DNA of 8,343 nucleotides from Bacteroidia bacterium (GTDB lineage Bacteria > Bacteroidota > Bacteroidia > UBA8524). Under the pieces are notes generated by a model, which saw only the letters and a program-made list of their open reading frames with translations, ran no database searches and was not told the origin of the DNA. Every line of letters starts with the position of its first letter. Within the stretch, counting starts at the first letter, position 1. Shown piece after piece: positions 5,897 through 8,343 of the stretch. The DNA lies in the NCBI GenBank assembly GCA_023277325.1, contig JALRIQ010000150.1:1-8343 (forward strand), in the 5' to 3' direction. The position numbers were made by a program, and so were the translations under genes.

Positions 5897-5921
5897 TTCA
5901 ATGTATTCCTAATAGTCCTTC

Positions 5922-6914
5922 TTATTCTTCGTCCAAATTGTATTTAGCGACATCCAATCCGAAGGTCAATCCTTTTTCACGAACAAGTTCTTCCAATTCA
6001 GTCAACGATTTTTTACCGAAGTTTCTAAATTTCAAAAGATCTGCGATATCGTAGCTTACTAGTTCACCGAGGGTTTTGATCTCAGCAGCTTTCAAGCAGT
6101 TGTATGCACGTACTGAAAGATCGAGGTCGGCCAATGAAGTTTTGAGCAATTTGCGCATGTGCAACATATTCTCATCTACTTCAGCTGGAGCAGACTTCAC
6201 TTGGTTATCCAAGGTGATCTTCTCATCTGAGAACAACATAAAGTGTTGGATCAAAATACGGGCAGCTTCTTTCAAAGCATCTTCTGGATGAATAGATCCA
6301 TCAGTAGCCACTTCAAGAAGAAGTTTCTCGTAATCGGTTTTTTGCTCAACACGGTAGTTCTCTACGTGATATTTTACGTTTTTGATTGGCGTGTAGATGG
6401 AGTCGATTGGAATAACACCAATCACTGAATCTTTCACTTTATTCTCTTCCGCAGGAACGTATCCTCTACCCTTATTGATTGTCAATTCAATTTCGAAATT
6501 GACAAATGGCTCCATGTTACAGATAACCAAATCAGGGTTTAGAACTTCAAAAGCAGCAGTAAATCGAGAGATATCACCAGCAGTGAATTGTTCTCTTCCT
6601 TTGATGGAAACGAAGATTTTTTCGTTATCCGCCACTTCACCAACTTTTTTGAAACGCACCTGCTTGAGGTTAAGCACGAGCTCAACCACATCTTCCACTA
6701 CACCTTTAATGGTAGAAAACTCATGTTCCACACCAGGAATTTTGATAGAGGTGATGGCATATCCTTCAAGTGAAGAAAGTAAAATTCTTCTAAGGGCATT
6801 ACCAATGGTTACCCCATAACCTTTTTCCAGGGGACGGAATTCAAACTGACCAAAGAAGTCAGTTTCTTTATGCATGATTACCTTATCGGGTTTCTGAAAA
6901 GAAAGTATTGCCAT
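5922..6914 (-). CDS. rpoA: DNA-directed RNA polymerase alpha subunit
   Basis: The alpha dimer is the scaffold on which RNA polymerase assembles, and its C-terminal domain contacts upstream promoter DNA and activators. At 330 residues it has the usual length. The N-terminal domain (about 1-235) shows [20 protein letters not shown] (32-51) with the assembly-related arginines 42-43, and the ADNEKIF and [10 protein letters not shown] segments. The C-terminal domain (about 250-320) shows [21 protein letters not shown], where Arg269, Asn272 and Lys275 correspond to E. coli Arg265, Asn268 and Lys271 of the DNA-binding surface, and FGKKSLTEL (299-307). It follows rpsD by 24 bases and precedes rplQ by 25, the standard alpha operon order, which ties polymerase supply to ribosome supply. 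Confidence 0.99.
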   Translation of the reverse strand: MAILSFQKPDKVIMHKETDFFGQFEFRPLEKGYGVTIGNALRRILLSSLEGYAITSIKIPGVEHEFSTIKGVVEDVVELVLNLKQVRFKKVGEVADNEKIFVSIKGREQFTAGDISRFTAAFEVLNPDLVICNMEPFVNFEIELTINKGRGYVPAEENKVKDSVIGVIPIDSIYTPIKNVKYHVENYRVEQKTDYEKLLLEVATDGSIHPEDALKEAARILIQHFMLFSDEKITLDNQVKSAPAEVDENMLHMRKLLKTSLADLDLSVRAYNCLKAAEIKTLGELVSYDIADLLKFRNFGKKSLTELEELVREKGLTFGLDVAKYNLDEE

Positions 6915-6938
6915 GGATTTTTCGGATTAAGGAGTGGA

Positions 6939-7544
6939 TTATTTAGAGTAGAGTTCGACGATGAGTTGCTCCTTGATAGTTTCAGGGATTTGCTCACGCT
7001 CAGGATATCCTACAAAAGTTCCTTTTAGTTCATTTGAATTCCAATCTAGCCAATTGAAACGCTTCACACCTTTAGAAAGTGAATCAGCGATAACTTCCAA
7101 TGACTTCGATTTCTCACGAATTTCTACCACATCTCCTGGACGAAGTTCGTATGAAGGAATATTCACTACCTCACCGTTAACAGTGATGTGTCTGTGTCCA
7201 ACCAACTGACGAGCTGCATCACGTGTAGGAGCAATTCCTAGACGGAATACAGTATTATCCAAACGTGCTTCAAGCAAACGAAGTAAGTTTTCACCCGTAA
7301 CTCCACTTTTACGTGCAGCTTTTTTGAAGGTGTTACGGAATTGTTTTTCCAACAAACCGTATGTGTACTTCGCCTTTTGTTTTTCCATCAACTGAATGGC
7401 GTATTCAGATTGTTTTTTTCTCTTACGCGTTTGTCCGTGTTGTCCCGGAGCATAGTTCTTTTTATCAAGAGCTTTATCAGGTCCAAAGATTGGTTCTTTG
7501 AATCTACGCGCGATTTTTGACTTGGGGCCAGTATATCTTGCCAT
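6939..7544 (-). CDS. rpsD: 30S ribosomal protein S4
   Basis: S4 is a primary 16S rRNA-binding protein that starts assembly of the 30S body and shapes the mRNA entry site. The 201-residue product begins [21 protein letters not shown] and carries the S4 RNA-binding domain at about 92-150 ([33 protein letters not shown]...LRPGDVVEI). The N-terminal region has no cysteines, so this is the zinc-free form. The end, [25 protein letters not shown], is the conserved family ending. In E. coli S4 represses this operon by binding a pseudoknot before rpsM; that region is outside the window, so such control cannot be judged here. Spacing is 20 bases from rpsK and 24 to rpoA. Confidence 0.99.
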   Translation of the reverse strand: MARYTGPKSKIARRFKEPIFGPDKALDKKNYAPGQHGQTRKRKKQSEYAIQLMEKQKAKYTYGLLEKQFRNTFKKAARKSGVTGENLLRLLEARLDNTVFRLGIAPTRDAARQLVGHRHITVNGEVVNIPSYELRPGDVVEIREKSKSLEVIADSLSKGVKRFNWLDWNSNELKGTFVGYPEREQIPETIKEQLIVELYSK

Positions 7545-7564
7545 TTCTTCTTATTCTGAATGCC

Positions 7565-7954
7565 TTAAATTCTTCTTCTTTTAGACGGTCTACAACCATT
7601 ATGTGGTAGTGGAGTGATGTCTTTGATCGACATTACTTCCAAACCGATGGTTTGTAGATTACGGATCGCAGACTCACGTCCTGAACCCGGTCCTTTAACA
7701 AATACGTCCACTTTTCTCAATCCTAGATCGTAAGCAACTTTGCCACAATCGTGAGCTGCAGTTTGTGCTGCATATGGAGTGTTTTTCTTGGATCCTCTGA
7801 ATCCCATTTTACCAGCAGATGACCAGGAGATTACCTGACCCGTTTGATTGGTAACGGAGATGATGATATTGTTGAAAGTAGCTTGGATATGTACTTGTCC
7901 AAGAGCTTCAACATTCACTACTCTTTTTTTGCTTGATTTCTTTGCTGTAGCCAT
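7565..7954 (-). CDS. rpsK: 30S ribosomal protein S11
   Basis: S11 lies on the 30S platform and helps form the E-site mRNA path. I choose the ATG at 7954 (129 residues, [19 protein letters not shown]); a TTG two codons upstream is possible but the ATG gives the usual N-terminus. Conserved blocks are [62 protein letters not shown] and the ending [18 protein letters not shown]. The Asn-Gly in the HNGCRP motif is the site that becomes isoaspartate in E. coli S11. No Shine-Dalgarno sequence precedes the start, which follows the rpsM stop by 12 bases, so initiation may rely on coupling or on unstructured A/T-rich mRNA. Confidence 0.99.
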   Translation of the reverse strand: MATAKKSSKKRVVNVEALGQVHIQATFNNIIISVTNQTGQVISWSSAGKMGFRGSKKNTPYAAQTAAHDCGKVAYDLGLRKVDVFVKGPGSGRESAIRNLQTIGLEVMSIKDITPLPHNGCRPSKRRRI

Positions 7955-7966
7955 TATCAATTCAGA

Positions 7967-8343
7967 TTATTTCGTAGCTTTCTTCTTACCTGCTACAGTT
8001 TTTCTCTTTCCTTTACGAGTACGCGCGTTTGTGCTTGTACGTTGACCTCTTACCGGAAGACCTCTTCTGTGTCTTAGTCCACGGTAACATCCAATATCTA
8101 AAAGACGTTTGATGTTAAGTTGCGTTTCTGAACGAAGCTCACCTTCTACACGGATATTTTCCGTGATGAAGTTACGGATGGCAGTTTGCTCATCGTCATT
8201 CCATTCTTGAACCTTTCTGTCGTGGTCGATACCACATGCAGTCAAAATGCGAGCCGCATTCGAAGGACCTACACCATATATATAGGTGAGCCCAATTACT
8301 CCGCGTTTATTTTTCGGTAAATCAATACCAGCACTCCTTGCCA
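7967..8343 (-). CDS. rpsM: 30S ribosomal protein S13 (start codon cut by one base)
   Basis: S13 sits in the head of the 30S subunit and touches both the P-site tRNA and the 50S subunit. Reading from the right edge, the last two bases give TG of the start codon, followed by [33 protein letters not shown], so only the A of ATG is missing and the protein is 125 residues. The helix-two-turn-helix segment and the ending [40 protein letters not shown] are the conserved S13 C-terminus that contacts tRNA. A TTG inside the gene (8245) could be mistaken for the start, but conserved sequence continues upstream of it. It is the first gene of the alpha operon seen here; rpmJ or infA probably lies just outside. 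Confidence 0.98.
   Translation of the reverse strand, partial: ARSAGIDLPKNKRGVIGLTYIYGVGPSNAARILTACGIDHDRKVQEWNDDEQTAIRNFITENIRVEGELRSETQLNIKRLLDIGCYRGLRHRRGLPVRGQRTSTNARTRKGKRKTVAGKKKATK

Noticed and set aside
6479..6505. Perfect 9-bp inverted repeat (TTGTCAATT / AATTGACAA) and an inner palindrome AATTTCGAAATT inside rpoA
   Set aside because: The bases encode the conserved beta-strand VNFEIELT, the stem is A/T-rich, and no T-run follows in either direction. Alternating Phe, Glu, Ile and Asn codons easily give such symmetry.
6076..6819. Several plus-strand open frames opposite rpoA
   Set aside because: They are antisense to a highly conserved gene and overlap each other in different frames, without starts in a promoter context.
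1..8343. Mobile element, CRISPR array, defence system, tRNA or rRNA
   Set aside because: No transposase or integrase gene, direct-repeat array, tRNA-like cloverleaf or rRNA sequence was seen; all long stretches are explained by core genes.

Overview
This window looks like chromosomal DNA of a member of the Bacteroidota, most likely a flavobacterium-like marine or freshwater lineage. The evidence is the gene family types: a Bacteroidota-type RNA polymerase omega subunit, the bamD-rpoZ-coaBC-DUF4835 gene order, a long ribosomal protein L17 with an acidic tail, an S4 without zinc cysteines, and an SPT-type alpha-oxoamine synthase. TAnnTTTG-like promoter elements and the near absence of Shine-Dalgarno sequences, even before ribosomal protein genes, agree with this. 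Genus and species cannot be fixed from the sequence alone.

The left block (1-2752) reads leftward: bamD (outer-membrane lipoprotein of the BAM complex), rpoZ (omega), coaBC (bifunctional coenzyme A biosynthesis enzyme), and the first 46 codons of a DUF4835 secreted protein. Gaps are tiny or negative (7 bp, then overlaps of 14 and 8 bp), so this is one operon with likely translational coupling.

A 242-bp divergent spacer (2753-2994) carries promoter-like elements facing both ways. To its right, a rightward pair encodes an alpha-oxoamine synthase (probable serine palmitoyltransferase, first step of sphingolipid or sulfonolipid synthesis) and a membrane-anchored protein with three helix-hairpin-helix modules (ComEA-like). 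A near-perfect intrinsic terminator hairpin with a U-tract sits inside the coding sequence of the second gene, exactly over its transmembrane segment.

A 174-bp convergent spacer (5138-5311) has a C-rich stretch with CCCTGAA heptamer repeats and a terminator. Beyond it, the alpha operon reads leftward to the right edge: rpsM, rpsK, rpsD, rpoA, rplQ. The right edge falls one base inside the rpsM start codon, so that gene is complete apart from the A of its ATG.

Most of the window is conserved core-genome content, and I see no mobile element, CRISPR array, tRNA, rRNA or defence system. The points worth a second look are the terminator embedded in the HhH gene, the loss of the catalytic cysteine (and Asn to Asp) in the CoaC domain, the unresolved substrate of the oxoamine synthase, and the heptamer repeats between the convergent genes.
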